A DNA stretch of 64,000 bases from Pseudoxanthomonas jiangsuensis (GTDB taxonomy: Bacteria; Pseudomonadota; Gammaproteobacteria; Xanthomonadales; Xanthomonadaceae). The first letter of the stretch is position 1; the number at the start of each line of letters is the position of its first letter. Under the pieces are notes generated by a model. The model saw nothing but the letters and a program-made list of their open reading frames with translations. It had not been told where the DNA came from and did no database searches. Below are positions 10,200-19,181 of the stretch, piece by piece. Position numbers and translations under genes: made by a program. Location of the stretch: NCBI RefSeq assembly GCF_010093185.1, contig NZ_PDWL01000005.1:104985-168984 (forward strand). Direction: 5' to 3'.

Positions 10200-11819
10200 T
10201 CAGCCCTTCATGGCGCCGGCATCCGGGCCGTCTTCCGGCACGTCGGCCTCGAAGGTGATCGGCACCCGGATGCGCCCCTCCACCGGCTTGCCGTCGCGCC
10301 TGCCCGGCTGGAACTTCCACTGGCGGGCCGCCGCCACCGCCACCGCATCGAATACGCCCGGGGGGGTGGCGCTTTCGACCTGCACGTCGAGCACGCCGCC
10401 ATCGGCACCCACGGTCACCAGCAGCATGACGCTGCCGCCGATCCCCTGGCGCGCCGCCTCCGCCGGATACACGGGGGGCGGCAGCCGCGACGACCACACC
10501 GGCTCGGCGGGATCGACACTACCTGACTCCTCCTGCAGTTGGCGCATACGCGCTTCGGTCGCCTCGCGCGAGCCCGCCAGCGGCAGCACCATCAACTGCG
10601 ACCGGTAGACGACCTTGCCCGAAGCATCGCTCTGCTCGACCGCCGCCGTTTCGCCTTCGCGCACCACCAGCACCGGCTCGGCGACGACGGTGCCGGGATC
10701 GCCGCGTTCGATCCGCATCCGCACCACCAGCGTGCCCGGTTGCGCGCCCGCGGCCACGGTGGCGGTGCTCTTCCAGCGATCCTCGCCGGCACCGCTGATC
10801 GACACGGCGTCCTCGCCCGCCTTCACCCACTGGTTAAGCACGCCCTGGCCGTCGATGCCGCCGTAGCTGTTCTGCCGGGCCAGCAGGAAAAGGCCGTCCT
10901 GCTGCGCGTCCACAGCGTCCGGAAGGCTGGCCGGCTGCGCCGCCCAGGCCGCGTACCCGGCGCCGGCACTGAGCCCGGTGGCGAGGAGCATGGCGAGGGT
11001 CCAATGCAAAGGAGAAGGCGTGGGACGCTTGAGCATGTCGATGCGCTCCTTGAGCGGATGGCGTGCCTGCCAGTGGCAACCCAGCGGCAGGGGCGAAGGG
11101 TCGAACTGGGTCTTGAGCATGGCTTCGCCGTAGCTGCGGCGCGCGCGGGGATGGCCCGCGATCACCCGCTCGTCGCAGGCCAGTTCCTGGTCCAGGCGGA
11201 AGCGGCGCAGACCGAAGTGCAGACAAGGGTTGAACCAGAACAGGCAGCACAGCAGCGCGGCGAAGGCATTGGCGACCAGGTCGCCGCGGCGCACGTGCAG
11301 GCGCTCGTGGGCGATCACCAGCGCGCGCTCCTGTTCGGTATAGCGTCGCTCGAAGTCGGCCGGCAGCAGGATCCGCGGACGCCACAGGCCGGTCACCGCC
11401 GGCAGGCCGGAGGTGGCGATGGCCGCCTGGTACAGGCCGTCGTCGCGGCGGCGCAGGGTACCGAGGCCGCGGCGGAAGCGCCGCTGCTGCCCGCCCAGCA
11501 CCACGAGCGACGCAACCGCGCCGATCAGCCAGAGCGGCACCAGCACCTGCGGCCAGTCCCAGCCGGCCTGCGCCTGCGGGGTCGCGGCGACCACCACCGC
11601 CGGCGCCATCTGCCAGGCTGCGGGCAGCGCCAGCGGCGCTTCGGTGCCGCGCGGCAGCAGCACCGCAAGCAACGCCACCGGCACGCACAGCCACAGCGCA
11701 TACGCGGCGCTGGCGCCCAGCACCGCGCGCACCGGCCGGCGCAGGGCCAGCACCAGCAGCAGTGCCGCACCCGAGGCGATCGTGGTTTCGACCAGCACCG
11801 CGGCCAGTTCAGCGTTCAT
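10200..11819 (-). CDS. BlaR1/M56 family zinc metallopeptidase with C-terminal TonB domain
   Basis: A 539-residue membrane protein. Hydrophobic helices lie near residues 10-27, 38-55 and 92-110. The cytoplasmic zinc site HERLH is at 171-175, followed by ELACDERV, as in BlaR1/MecR1 antirepressor proteases. After another helix (residues ~265-285) the C-terminal half lacks a penicillin-binding domain and instead ends in a TonB-C domain (PPVYPAEAARQGIGGSV, AARQWKFQPGRRDGKPV). The start MNAELAAVLVETT overlaps the end of blaI by 11 bases, so translation is coupled. Family knowledge suggests that an envelope signal activates the protease, which inactivates the BlaI-type repressor. What the TonB module senses or drives is unknown. 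Confidence 0.88.
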   Translation of the reverse strand: MNAELAAVLVETTIASGAALLLVLALRRPVRAVLGASAAYALWLCVPVALLAVLLPRGTEAPLALPAAWQMAPAVVVAATPQAQAGWDWPQVLVPLWLIGAVASLVVLGGQQRRFRRGLGTLRRRDDGLYQAAIATSGLPAVTGLWRPRILLPADFERRYTEQERALVIAHERLHVRRGDLVANAFAALLCCLFWFNPCLHFGLRRFRLDQELACDERVIAGHPRARRSYGEAMLKTQFDPSPLPLGCHWQARHPLKERIDMLKRPTPSPLHWTLAMLLATGLSAGAGYAAWAAQPASLPDAVDAQQDGLFLLARQNSYGGIDGQGVLNQWVKAGEDAVSISGAGEDRWKSTATVAAGAQPGTLVVRMRIERGDPGTVVAEPVLVVREGETAAVEQSDASGKVVYRSQLMVLPLAGSREATEARMRQLQEESGSVDPAEPVWSSRLPPPVYPAEAARQGIGGSVMLLVTVGADGGVLDVQVESATPPGVFDAVAVAAARQWKFQPGRRDGKPVEGRIRVPITFEADVPEDGPDAGAMKG

Positions 11820-12204
11820 GGCCGGGCTCCTCGCCGTCGTCGAGTTCGCGCACCAGCCGCTTGAGCTCGGCGATGTCGGCCGCACCGAGCTTGCCGCGCT
11901 CGCTGAAGTGCGCCACCAGCGGCGCCACCCGGCCGCCGAACAGGCGCGCGAGCAGGCCCTCGCTCTGCTGCTGGACCCAGGCCTCGCGCCGCAGCACCGG
12001 CGAATAGAGGTAGCGGCGACCGTCCTTCTCGGCGCTGATCGCGCCCTTGTTGAGCAGGCGGTTGAGCAGGGTCTTGACGGTCGGCTCGGCCCAGCCGGTA
12101 TCGGCCGCCAGTGCGGCGATCACCTCCTCGGCGCTGCGCGGGCTGCCTCGCCACAACACCTCCATGACCGTGGCCTCGGCCTCGCTGATCGGAACGGTAT
12201 CCAT
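11809..12204 (-). CDS. BlaI/MecI/CopY family transcriptional repressor
   Basis: A 131-residue winged-helix repressor. ISEAEATVMEVLWRGSPRSA opens the DNA-binding domain, and TGWAEPTVKTLLNRLLNKG is the recognition helix region. The C-terminal part (QQQSEGLLARLFGG onward) is the dimerisation helix. It is first in an operon with the M56 protease, the classic repressor/sensor-protease pair. A GGAGGCGCC ribosome site sits immediately before the ATG, and a 15-bp-arm operator palindrome lies just beyond it, so autorepression is very likely. Confidence 0.94.
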   Translation of the reverse strand: MDTVPISEAEATVMEVLWRGSPRSAEEVIAALAADTGWAEPTVKTLLNRLLNKGAISAEKDGRRYLYSPVLRREAWVQQQSEGLLARLFGGRVAPLVAHFSERGKLGAADIAELKRLVRELDDGEEPGHER

Positions 12205-12213
12205 GGCGCCTCC

Positions 12214-12251
12214 GTTTACGCTTGTAATTTTTACTGATTACATGCGTAAAC
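12214..12251 (-). promoter_or_regulatory. Operator palindrome upstream of blaI
   Basis: GTTTACGCTTGTAAT at 12214-12228 and ATTACATGCGTAAAC at 12237-12251 form an inverted repeat matching at 14 of 15 positions, with an 8-base spacer. It contains TGTAAT/ATTACA half sites like BlaI/MecI operators and abuts the blaI ribosome site, in an A+T-rich patch that stands out from its surroundings. Confidence 0.8.
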
Positions 12252-12309
12252 TTTTGCCCTGTCAAGCCCCGCCACCGGCCGTTCGCGGTGCCTGTCCTAA
12301 GCTGCAGGC

Positions 12310-14271
12310 ATGAGCCTGCACTTCACCGAGATCGACGCCGCGCTGGATCACCTTCTGGCGCGGCTGCCGCCCGGCCTGCGCGTCGCCGCGCCACTGGGCC
12401 TGGGCAAGCCGCACCGCCTGCTCAATGCGTTGTACGCACGGATCGAAGGCGATCCCTCGCGCCCCCTGTACCTGTACACCGCCCTGTCGCTGGATCCGCC
12501 GGTTCCGGGCAAGGGCCTGCAGGCGCGCTTCCTAGGCCCGTTCCTGCAGCGCCACTTCGGCGACTTCCCGCGCCTGGCCTACGTCCAGGCGATGAAGCGC
12601 GACGCGCTGCCAGCGCACGTGGAGGTCGAGGAGTTCTACCTGCAGTCCGGCGCCCTGCTCGGCTCGGCCCAGGCACAAAGGCGCTACGTCAGCCTCAACT
12701 ACACCCACGTCGCCGCGGCCCTGGCCCAGCGCGGGGTGGACCTGATCGTGCAGAAGGTGGCGCGCGAGCCCGGCGGCCAACGGCTGTCGTTCTCGTGCAA
12801 CAACGACCTCACCCAGGACACGGTGGACGCGCACCTGGCCGCGGGCAAGCCGCGGCCGCTGATGGTGGCCGAAATCGATCCGCAGCTGCCGTGGCTGGGC
12901 GGCAGCGCGCTGGCGCCGGACGGCTTCTTCGACGTGGTGATCGAACCGCCGGGGCCGCACCCGCCGCTGTTCGGACTGCCGCGGCAGCCGGTGACCGACG
13001 CCGATTACGCCATCGGCCTGTATGCCAGCGCGTTGGTGCGCGACGGCGGCACCCTGCAGATCGGCATCGGCGCGCTGGCCGACGCGCTGTGCCATGCGCT
13101 GGCGCTGCGCCACACCGACAACGCCCGCTACCGCGAGGTGCTGGCGGCGCTGGATCCGCGGCTGGAGTCGCATCCGGCGGTGCTGGCCAGCGGCGACCTG
13201 GACCCGTTCGCGACCGGCCTGTACGGCTGCAGCGAGATGCTCAACGAGGGCTTCAAGCGCCTGGTCGAAGCCGGAGTGATCCGGCGCAAGGTGCTGGACG
13301 ACGCGGCGCTGATGCGGCGCCTGGACGAGGGCACCGCCAACCTCGGCGACCAGGCCCGGCTGGAGCGCGACGGCGAATACCTGCACGGCGCCTTCTACCT
13401 CGGCTCGCCGGCGTTCTACGCCTGGCTGCGCGAGCTGCCCGACGACCAGCGCCGCGCGATCGGCATGCGCCGCATCCGCGAGGTCAACCAGCTGTACGGC
13501 GGCGACGAAGGCCTGGAGCGGCTGCAGCGCCGCGACGCGCGCTTCTTCAACAGCTGCATGATGGCCACCGCGCTGGGCGCGGCGGTGTCCGACGCGCTGG
13601 AGGACGGGCGGGTGGTGTCCGGGGTCGGCGGCCAGTACAACTTCGTGGCCATGGCCCACGCCCTGCCCGGCGCGCGCTCGGCGCTGATGCTGCGCGCGGT
13701 GCGGCGGGCCGGCGGCCGCGAGGAATCGAACCTGCGCTGGAACTACAGCCACGCCACCATCCCGCGCCACCTGCGCGACCTGTACGTCAGCGAATACGGC
13801 ATCGCCGACCTGCGCCACGCCTGCGACGAGGACTGCGTAGTGGCGATGGCCGCGATCACCGACGCGCGCTTCGGCCCGGCGCTGCTGGACCAGGCGAAAT
13901 CGGCGCGCAAGCTGCGCGCGGACTTCGCCGCGCCCGCGGAATGGCGGCGCAACACGCCCTCGCGCCTGCGTCAGGCGCTGGCGCGCTTCCGCGCCGACGG
14001 CACCCTGCCCGACTATCCGCTGGGCAGCGACTTCACCGAGGCCGAGCAACGCCTGGTCAAGGCGCTGGCCTGGCTGCAGGAACGCACCGCCACGCCCCGC
14101 GGCAAGCTGCGCACCGTGCTGCAGGCGCTGGCCGCGCGCGGCGGCAGCCTGGCCGAGGACCTGCCGGCGATGGCGCGGATGGACCTGCAGTCGCCGCGCG
14201 GCCTCGGCGACCGGCTGCAGGCCCGCCTTTTGCGGCTGGCCCTGGCCCGCACCGCACGCCAGTCCCTGTAG
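12310..14271 (+). CDS. Acetyl-CoA hydrolase/transferase C-terminal domain protein
   Basis: A 653-residue protein related to acetyl-CoA hydrolases and CoA transferases of the class I fold. Supporting segments are the GTLQIGIGALADALCHALA motif, LYGCSEMLNEGFKRL and the VVSGVGGQYNFVAMAHAL / NYSHATIPRHLRDLYVSEYG stretch, where the CoA-transferase C-terminal domain normally reads G-G-Q-x-D-F. It is longer than the usual 500-residue enzyme because it carries extra N-terminal and C-terminal helical segments. It presumably transfers or hydrolyses CoA from acyl-CoA, but the substrate is not evident. Its TAG stop codon lies inside the left arm of a dispersed palindromic repeat. Confidence 0.82.
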   Translation: MSLHFTEIDAALDHLLARLPPGLRVAAPLGLGKPHRLLNALYARIEGDPSRPLYLYTALSLDPPVPGKGLQARFLGPFLQRHFGDFPRLAYVQAMKRDALPAHVEVEEFYLQSGALLGSAQAQRRYVSLNYTHVAAALAQRGVDLIVQKVAREPGGQRLSFSCNNDLTQDTVDAHLAAGKPRPLMVAEIDPQLPWLGGSALAPDGFFDVVIEPPGPHPPLFGLPRQPVTDADYAIGLYASALVRDGGTLQIGIGALADALCHALALRHTDNARYREVLAALDPRLESHPAVLASGDLDPFATGLYGCSEMLNEGFKRLVEAGVIRRKVLDDAALMRRLDEGTANLGDQARLERDGEYLHGAFYLGSPAFYAWLRELPDDQRRAIGMRRIREVNQLYGGDEGLERLQRRDARFFNSCMMATALGAAVSDALEDGRVVSGVGGQYNFVAMAHALPGARSALMLRAVRRAGGREESNLRWNYSHATIPRHLRDLYVSEYGIADLRHACDEDCVVAMAAITDARFGPALLDQAKSARKLRADFAAPAEWRRNTPSRLRQALARFRADGTLPDYPLGSDFTEAEQRLVKALAWLQERTATPRGKLRTVLQALAARGGSLAEDLPAMARMDLQSPRGLGDRLQARLLRLALARTARQSL

Positions 14272-14373
14272 GAGCCGGTCTTGCCGGCGACCGCCATGGC
14301 GGATGCGTGTGCGTGAAGCCGATTGCCAATGATCCGTCCGCCTCCACGGTCGCCGGCAAGACCGGCTCCTACA
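14267..14373. repeat. 107-nt dispersed palindromic element, copy 1 (REP-like)
   Basis: The 26-nt arms at 14267-14292 and 14348-14373 (TGTAGGAGCCGGTCTTGCCG... and its complement) are perfectly inverted around a 55-nt core. The GTAG start of the arm is typical of REP sequences spread by RAYT transposases. The same element, equal in length and orientation, recurs at 49209-49315. Confidence 0.9.
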
Positions 14374-14467
14374 GGAGAGGCACGATGGCGAGCCCATCGC
14401 CAGGCTTGAAGCCTCGCCCCCGCGACGCCATCTTGGACGGACCCGCCTGCCTTCCCGGAACCCATCC

Positions 14468-14782
14468 ATGACCCGCGCCGATCAGATCCGCCAGGCCCTG
14501 GCCGCCCTGCAGCCGCAGCACCTGGAGGTGCTTGACGAGAGCCACCTGCACAGCCGCGGCCTGGAGACCCACTACAAGGCGGTGATCGTCAGCGACGCCT
14601 TCGAAGGCAAGCGCGCGATCCAGCGCCATCAGGCGGCCTACGCCGCGCTCGGCGGGCTGATGGGCCAGATCCACGCCCTCGGCCTGCACACCTACACCCC
14701 GGCCGAATGGGAGGCCGACGCCAGCGTGCCTGATTCCCCGCGCTGTCGCGGCGGCAGCAAGCACGACCTGGGCGCGCACTGA
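14468..14782 (+). CDS. bolA: BolA family protein
   Basis: A 104-residue protein with the BolA-like fold: DQIRQALAALQPQHLEVLDES, HYKAVIVSDAFEGKRAIQRHQ and ALGGLMGQIHALGLHTYTPAEW. The His in the DESHLHSRG loop and the C-terminal H-A-L-x-x-H-T-Y-T pattern are where BolA proteins bind iron-sulfur clusters together with monothiol glutaredoxins. It has a slightly long C-terminal tail. BolA members act in iron-sulfur trafficking and stress morphology. It stands alone after the palindromic repeat. Confidence 0.93.
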   Translation: MTRADQIRQALAALQPQHLEVLDESHLHSRGLETHYKAVIVSDAFEGKRAIQRHQAAYAALGGLMGQIHALGLHTYTPAEWEADASVPDSPRCRGGSKHDLGAH

Positions 14783-14907
14783 GCCGACGGCCCATAGCGG
14801 CGCAACCACCACGCCGCCTGCACATGGCTTAACGCCGCGCCGCGCGGCTTCACGCCCCCTCCGCACCCAGCTACGCAGCTTGGTGGCATCCCTACAGGAA
14901 GCCACCG

Positions 14908-15918
14908 ATGACCGCCCGCATCCGTTTTTCCGCCCTCGCCCTCGCCACCGCACTGGCCGGCAGCGGCTGCCTGCCGGCGCTGGCCGCGCCCGCCACCGGC
15001 AACGCGGCCGACACTGCGGCGCCCACCGATCTCGCCACCGCTGCGGAACAGCGCGACCAGCGCGAAGGCGAGGCGGCCTTGTTGAGGCTGCAGGTACTGC
15101 TGGACCGCGCGCGCTTCGGTCCCGGCGAGATCGACGCCCGCGCGGGCTCCAACCAGGCCCGCGCCCTGCGCGGCTTCCAGGCCGCCCACGGCCTGACCGC
15201 GAGCGGCGAGGCCGACGCCGCGACCTGGGAGGCGCTGGAGCGCGATACCGCGCCGGTGCTGGCGGACTACACCCTGACCGCCGAGGATCTCGCCGGCCCG
15301 TATGCGCGGCTGCCCGACGACATCATGCAAAAGGCCAAACTGCCGGCACTCGGCCATGCCGACCTGGCCGAGGCGCTGGGCGAACGCTTCCACACCAGCC
15401 CCGAGCTGCTGCGTCGACTCAATCCCGGCCTGGATGGCGCCAAGGCGGGAACCGTGCTCAAGATGCCTGCGGTCGGCTCCGCCGTGTCCCAGGCACCATT
15501 GCCCAAGCCCGCGCGGCTGGTCGTGGACCGCAGCGAGTCGGTGCTGCGCCTGCTCGACGGCGAGGGCCGCGCGATCGCCCAGTTCCCCGCCTCCACCGGC
15601 AGCGAGCACGACCCCTTGCCGATCGGCGAGTGGAAGATCACCGCCGTGGTCCAAGATCCGACCTTCCACTACAACCCCGACCTGTTCTGGGACGCCGATC
15701 CGGCGCACGGCAAGGCCAAGCTGGCGCCCGGCCCGAACAACCCGGTCGGCACGGTCTGGATCGACCTGTCCAAGCCGCATTACGGCATCCACGGCACACC
15801 CGAGCCGCGCAGCGTCGGCAAGCAGCAGTCACACGGCTGCATCCGCCTGACCAACTGGGACGCCGAGGCGGTGGCGCAGGCGGTGGATGCCAGCGTGCCG
15901 GTGACCCTGCAAGAATGA
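14908..15918 (+). CDS. Secreted L,D-transpeptidase with peptidoglycan-binding domain
   Basis: A 336-residue envelope enzyme with a signal peptide ending near PALAAP. A PG_binding_1-like domain lies at about residues 50-110 (LLRLQVLLDRARFGPGEID, LRGFQAAHGLTASGEAD). A LysM-like stretch follows (LGERFHTSPELLRRLNPGL). The YkuD catalytic domain fills the rest. HYGIHGTPEPRSVG and SHGCIRLTNWDAE contain the catalytic His and Cys. Such enzymes make 3-3 peptidoglycan cross-links or attach proteins to peptidoglycan. It is followed 34 bp later by an M23 peptidase gene, so the pair forms a small cell-wall remodelling unit. Confidence 0.94.
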   Translation: MTARIRFSALALATALAGSGCLPALAAPATGNAADTAAPTDLATAAEQRDQREGEAALLRLQVLLDRARFGPGEIDARAGSNQARALRGFQAAHGLTASGEADAATWEALERDTAPVLADYTLTAEDLAGPYARLPDDIMQKAKLPALGHADLAEALGERFHTSPELLRRLNPGLDGAKAGTVLKMPAVGSAVSQAPLPKPARLVVDRSESVLRLLDGEGRAIAQFPASTGSEHDPLPIGEWKITAVVQDPTFHYNPDLFWDADPAHGKAKLAPGPNNPVGTVWIDLSKPHYGIHGTPEPRSVGKQQSHGCIRLTNWDAEAVAQAVDASVPVTLQE

Positions 15919-15952
15919 TCCACCGCCCGCCGCCACGCACCGGAGGTGTGCG

Positions 15953-16726
15953 ATGAAGCTGCTGCTGGCCCTTCTGCTGTGCGTTCTGGTCGCACTTGGC
16001 GCGCTGGTGTTCTTCGCCGGTGGTCCCGGGGCCGGAGCGCTGGTCGAGGTGGCGCCGAGTGTCCAGGCACCGTCCGGCGGAGATGCGGTACGCGCATCGG
16101 CACCCGCACCACTGGCGACTATGCCCGGCGCCAACGCGCCATCCGCAGATTCGCGGTCCGTTCCTGCCCCGCCGGCCAACGCCGGCGACCCACATGCCGC
16201 CACCTCGCCCGCACCCCCGGCGAACCCTGCGACCGGTCCCGCGCGAGCCTCCCTCCCCTTGCCGGCATCGACCGCAGGCGGTCCGCCAACGCTGCTGCTC
16301 CCGGTCCAGGGCGTGCGGCCCGAACAGCTGCACGACACCTTCAGCGATGCCCGCAGCGAAAGCCGGCGCCACGACGCCATCGACATCATGGCCGCCGCCG
16401 GCACGCCGGTGCTGGCCGTGGCCGACGGCCACGTCGAGAAGCTGTTCGACAGCGAACGCGGCGGCCTGACCATCTACCAGTTCGAGCCGAGCGGGCGGCT
16501 GGCCTACTACTACGCCCACCTGCAGCGCTACGCCGACGGCCTGGCCGAAGGCCAGCCGGTGCGCCGCGGCCAGGTGATCGGCTACGTCGGCGCCACCGGC
16601 AACGCCAGTCCGGACGCGCCGCACCTGCACTTCGCCATCTTCGTGCTCGGGCCCGAACGGCGCTGGTGGGAAGGCACCGCGGTCAATCCCTATCCGGTAC
16701 TGCGCGGGGAAGCGCCGCTGCCGTAA
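15953..16726 (+). CDS. M23 family (LytM) metallopeptidase, membrane-anchored
   Basis: A 257-residue protein with an N-terminal helix ([22 protein letters not shown]), a Pro/Ala-rich periplasmic linker to about residue 118 and a LytM domain. Both zinc motifs look intact: RRHDAIDIM (HxxxD) and PHLHFAIF (HxH). It is therefore probably an active peptidoglycan endopeptidase, unlike the degenerate NlpD-type protein at 49331-50140. It probably forms an operon with the L,D-transpeptidase upstream. A strong hairpin terminator follows it. Confidence 0.9.
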   Translation: MKLLLALLLCVLVALGALVFFAGGPGAGALVEVAPSVQAPSGGDAVRASAPAPLATMPGANAPSADSRSVPAPPANAGDPHAATSPAPPANPATGPARASLPLPASTAGGPPTLLLPVQGVRPEQLHDTFSDARSESRRHDAIDIMAAAGTPVLAVADGHVEKLFDSERGGLTIYQFEPSGRLAYYYAHLQRYADGLAEGQPVRRGQVIGYVGATGNASPDAPHLHFAIFVLGPERRWWEGTAVNPYPVLRGEAPLP

Positions 16727-16750
16727 CCGGCTTCATTGCCCTGCCGATAC

Positions 16751-16779
16751 GAAAAGGGGACGCAATACGTCCCCTTTCC
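16751..16779. terminator. Bidirectional terminator between the M23 gene and tkt
   Basis: AAAGGGGACG at 16753-16762 pairs with CGTCCCCTTT at 16768-16777 around a 5-base loop. A-rich and T-rich flanks on the two sides allow it to serve both convergent genes. Confidence 0.75.
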
Positions 16780-16816
16780 ACGATCGCACTCTCCGGCCGC
16801 AGCCGGAGGACCACCA

Positions 16817-18817
16817 TCACAACGCCTTGGCCGCCTCGACCACCTTGTCGGTGGTGATGCCGAAGTACTTGTACAGCTCGCCGGCCGGGGCCGAGGCGCC
16901 GAAGCGGTCCAGGCCGACCACCGCGCCGTCCAGGCCGACGTACTTGCGCCAGAAGTCGGTGATGCCGGCCTCCACCGCCACCCGCCTGCGCACCGCCTTC
17001 GGCAAGACCGACTCGCGGTAGGCCGCGTCCTGGCGGTCGAACACGTCGGTCGAGGGCATCGACACCACCCGGGTCTTGAGTCCGGCGGCGTCCAACACGG
17101 CCTTGGCCTCCACCGCCAGCGACACTTCCGAGCCGGTGCCGATCAGGATCACGTCGGGGCTGCCGCCCTCGGCGTCGGCCAGGACATAGCCGCCGCGCTC
17201 GACTTGCTTCAGCTGCTCGTCCGTGCGCGCCTGGTGCGGCAGGTTCTGCCGGCTGAACACCAGCACGCTCGGGCCGTCCTTGCGCACGATCGCCGCCTTC
17301 CACGCCACCGCCGACTCGACCGCGTCGCACGGGCGCCAGACGTCGTTGTTGGGGATGTAGCGCAGCGCGGCCAGGTGCTCGACCGGCTGGTGGGTCGGAC
17401 CGTCCTCGCCCAGGCCGATCGAGTCGTGGGTGTAGACGTGGATCACGTGCGCCGGGATCAGCGCGCTCATGCGCAGGGCGTTGCGGGCGTAGTCGCTGAA
17501 CACCAGGAAGGTGGCGTCGAACGGCAGGAAGCCGCCGTGCAGGGCGAGGCCATTCGCGATCGCGCTCATGCCGAACTCGCGCACGCCGTAGTGCACGTAG
17601 TTGGCGTCCGGGCTGGCCACGGTGACCGAGGTGCTGGCCTTCCACTGGGTCAGGTTGGACGGGGCCAGGTCGGCCGAGCCGCCGATCATTTCCGGCAACA
17701 GCGGGGCGAAGGCGGTGATCGCGTTCTGCGAGGCCTTGCGCGAGGCGATGGTCGCGCCCTCGGCCTGGACCTGGGCGACGTAGGCGTCGGCCTTGGCGAG
17801 GAAATCCTCCGGCAGCTCGCCGTGTGAGCGGCGGGTCAGCTCGGCGGCTTGCTGCGGATACTGCTTGGCGTACTTGTCGAACAGCTGCTCCCACTCGGCC
17901 TGGCGCAGGGTGCCGGTGCCGTTGGCGCGCCAGCCGGCGTAGATCTCCTCGGGCACCTCGAACGGCGCGTACGGCCATTCCAGCGCGGTGCGGGTGCCCT
18001 CGATCTCGTCCTTGCCCAGCGGCGCGCCGTGCGATTCTTCCTTGCCGGCCTTGTGCGGGGCGCCGAAGCCGATGGTGGTCTTGCAGCAGATCAGGCTGGG
18101 CCGGTCCTCGACCGCCAGTGCGGCGTCGATGCCGGCCTTGATCGATTCCGGATCGTGGCCGTCGACGCCGCGGACCACGTGCCAGCCGTAGGCCTCGAAG
18201 CGCGCCGGGGTGTCGTCGGTAAACCAGTCGTGGACTTCGCCGTCGATCGAGATGCCGTTGTCGTCCCAGAACGCCGTCAGCTTGCCCAGCTTCCAGGTGC
18301 CGGCCAGCGAGGCGGCCTCGTGCGAGACGCCTTCCATCATGCAACCGTCGCCCATGAACACCCAGGTGCGGTGGTCGACGATCTCGAGCTCGGGCCGGTT
18401 GAAGCGCCCGGCGAGGATCTTCTCGGCCAGGGCGAAGCCGACGGCATTCGCGAAGCCCTGCCCCAGCGGGCCGGTGGTGGTCTCCACGCCCGGGGTCTCG
18501 TAGCGCTCGGGATGGCCGGCGGTCTTGCTGTGCAGCTGGCGGAAGCGCTTGAGCTCCTCGATCGGCAGGTCGTAGCCGGCCAGGTGCAGCAGGGCGTAGT
18601 GCAGCATCGAGCCGTGGCCGTTGGACAGCACGAAGCGGTCGCGGTTGAACCAGTCCGGGTTGGACGGGTTGTGGCGCAGGTAGTCGTTCCACAGCACTTC
18701 GGCGATGTCGGCCATGCCCATGGGCATGCCCGGGTGACCGGACTTGGCGGCTTCGACCGCGTCGGCGGCGAGGAATCGGATGGCGTTGGCGAGCTGTCGG
18801 CGGGTCGGCGTCGTCAT
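16817..18817 (-). CDS. tkt: Transketolase
   Basis: A 666-residue thiamine-diphosphate enzyme that moves two-carbon units between sugar phosphates in the pentose phosphate pathway. The start [20 protein letters not shown] is the normal one. Motifs in order are [30 protein letters not shown], the ThDP-binding MGDGCMMEG with [27 protein letters not shown] and PSTDVFDRQ. The open frame runs 107 codons further upstream through a palindromic repeat and is not used. Length is standard. In many relatives tkt sits near gap and pgk. Here it is alone. Confidence 0.97.
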   Translation of the reverse strand: MTTPTRRQLANAIRFLAADAVEAAKSGHPGMPMGMADIAEVLWNDYLRHNPSNPDWFNRDRFVLSNGHGSMLHYALLHLAGYDLPIEELKRFRQLHSKTAGHPERYETPGVETTTGPLGQGFANAVGFALAEKILAGRFNRPELEIVDHRTWVFMGDGCMMEGVSHEAASLAGTWKLGKLTAFWDDNGISIDGEVHDWFTDDTPARFEAYGWHVVRGVDGHDPESIKAGIDAALAVEDRPSLICCKTTIGFGAPHKAGKEESHGAPLGKDEIEGTRTALEWPYAPFEVPEEIYAGWRANGTGTLRQAEWEQLFDKYAKQYPQQAAELTRRSHGELPEDFLAKADAYVAQVQAEGATIASRKASQNAITAFAPLLPEMIGGSADLAPSNLTQWKASTSVTVASPDANYVHYGVREFGMSAIANGLALHGGFLPFDATFLVFSDYARNALRMSALIPAHVIHVYTHDSIGLGEDGPTHQPVEHLAALRYIPNNDVWRPCDAVESAVAWKAAIVRKDGPSVLVFSRQNLPHQARTDEQLKQVERGGYVLADAEGGSPDVILIGTGSEVSLAVEAKAVLDAAGLKTRVVSMPSTDVFDRQDAAYRESVLPKAVRRRVAVEAGITDFWRKYVGLDGAVVGLDRFGASAPAGELYKYFGITTDKVVEAAKAL

Positions 18818-19028
18818 GTCGGGGTTGGCTTGGTCTGCGAGGGCGCCCGCGTCGCTGCGGGCCGCCCATTGTCCCACCCCTTGTCCACTCCTGTCCTGCC
18901 GATCGGACAAAAAACATCCGCGTTGGCACGCGTATGGGCGGAATTCCCGCCGAGGGAACGTTCTCCGCACGGTTTTCGCTGAAACGGAAGCGGATGCCGG
19001 GAGCGCAAAGCGCTGACTTCGGAAGGTG

Positions 19029-19134
19029 CCGTCGTCCCGGCGAACGCCGGGACCCAGTGTCTTTGCTCCCCTTGCAGGAGCACAGCGAAGCGGGGAAGCA
19101 AGGCGCTGGGTCCCGGCGTTCGCCGGGACGACGG
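19029..19134. repeat. 29-bp perfect inverted repeat (REP-like pair)
   Basis: This dominates the 364-bp stretch between tkt and the symporter gene, where no gene is visible. CCGTCGTCCCGGCGAACGCC... at 19029-19057 is exactly complementary to 19106-19134. The 48-nt core holds a second imperfect stem (TTGCTCCCC with GGGGAAGCAA). A solo copy of the left arm, with one mismatch, occurs at 57387-57415. Confidence 0.9.
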
Positions 19135-19181
19135 TCATAGAAATCCCGAACCCACAGCGCGCAAGAAGACGCGACGGCGCA

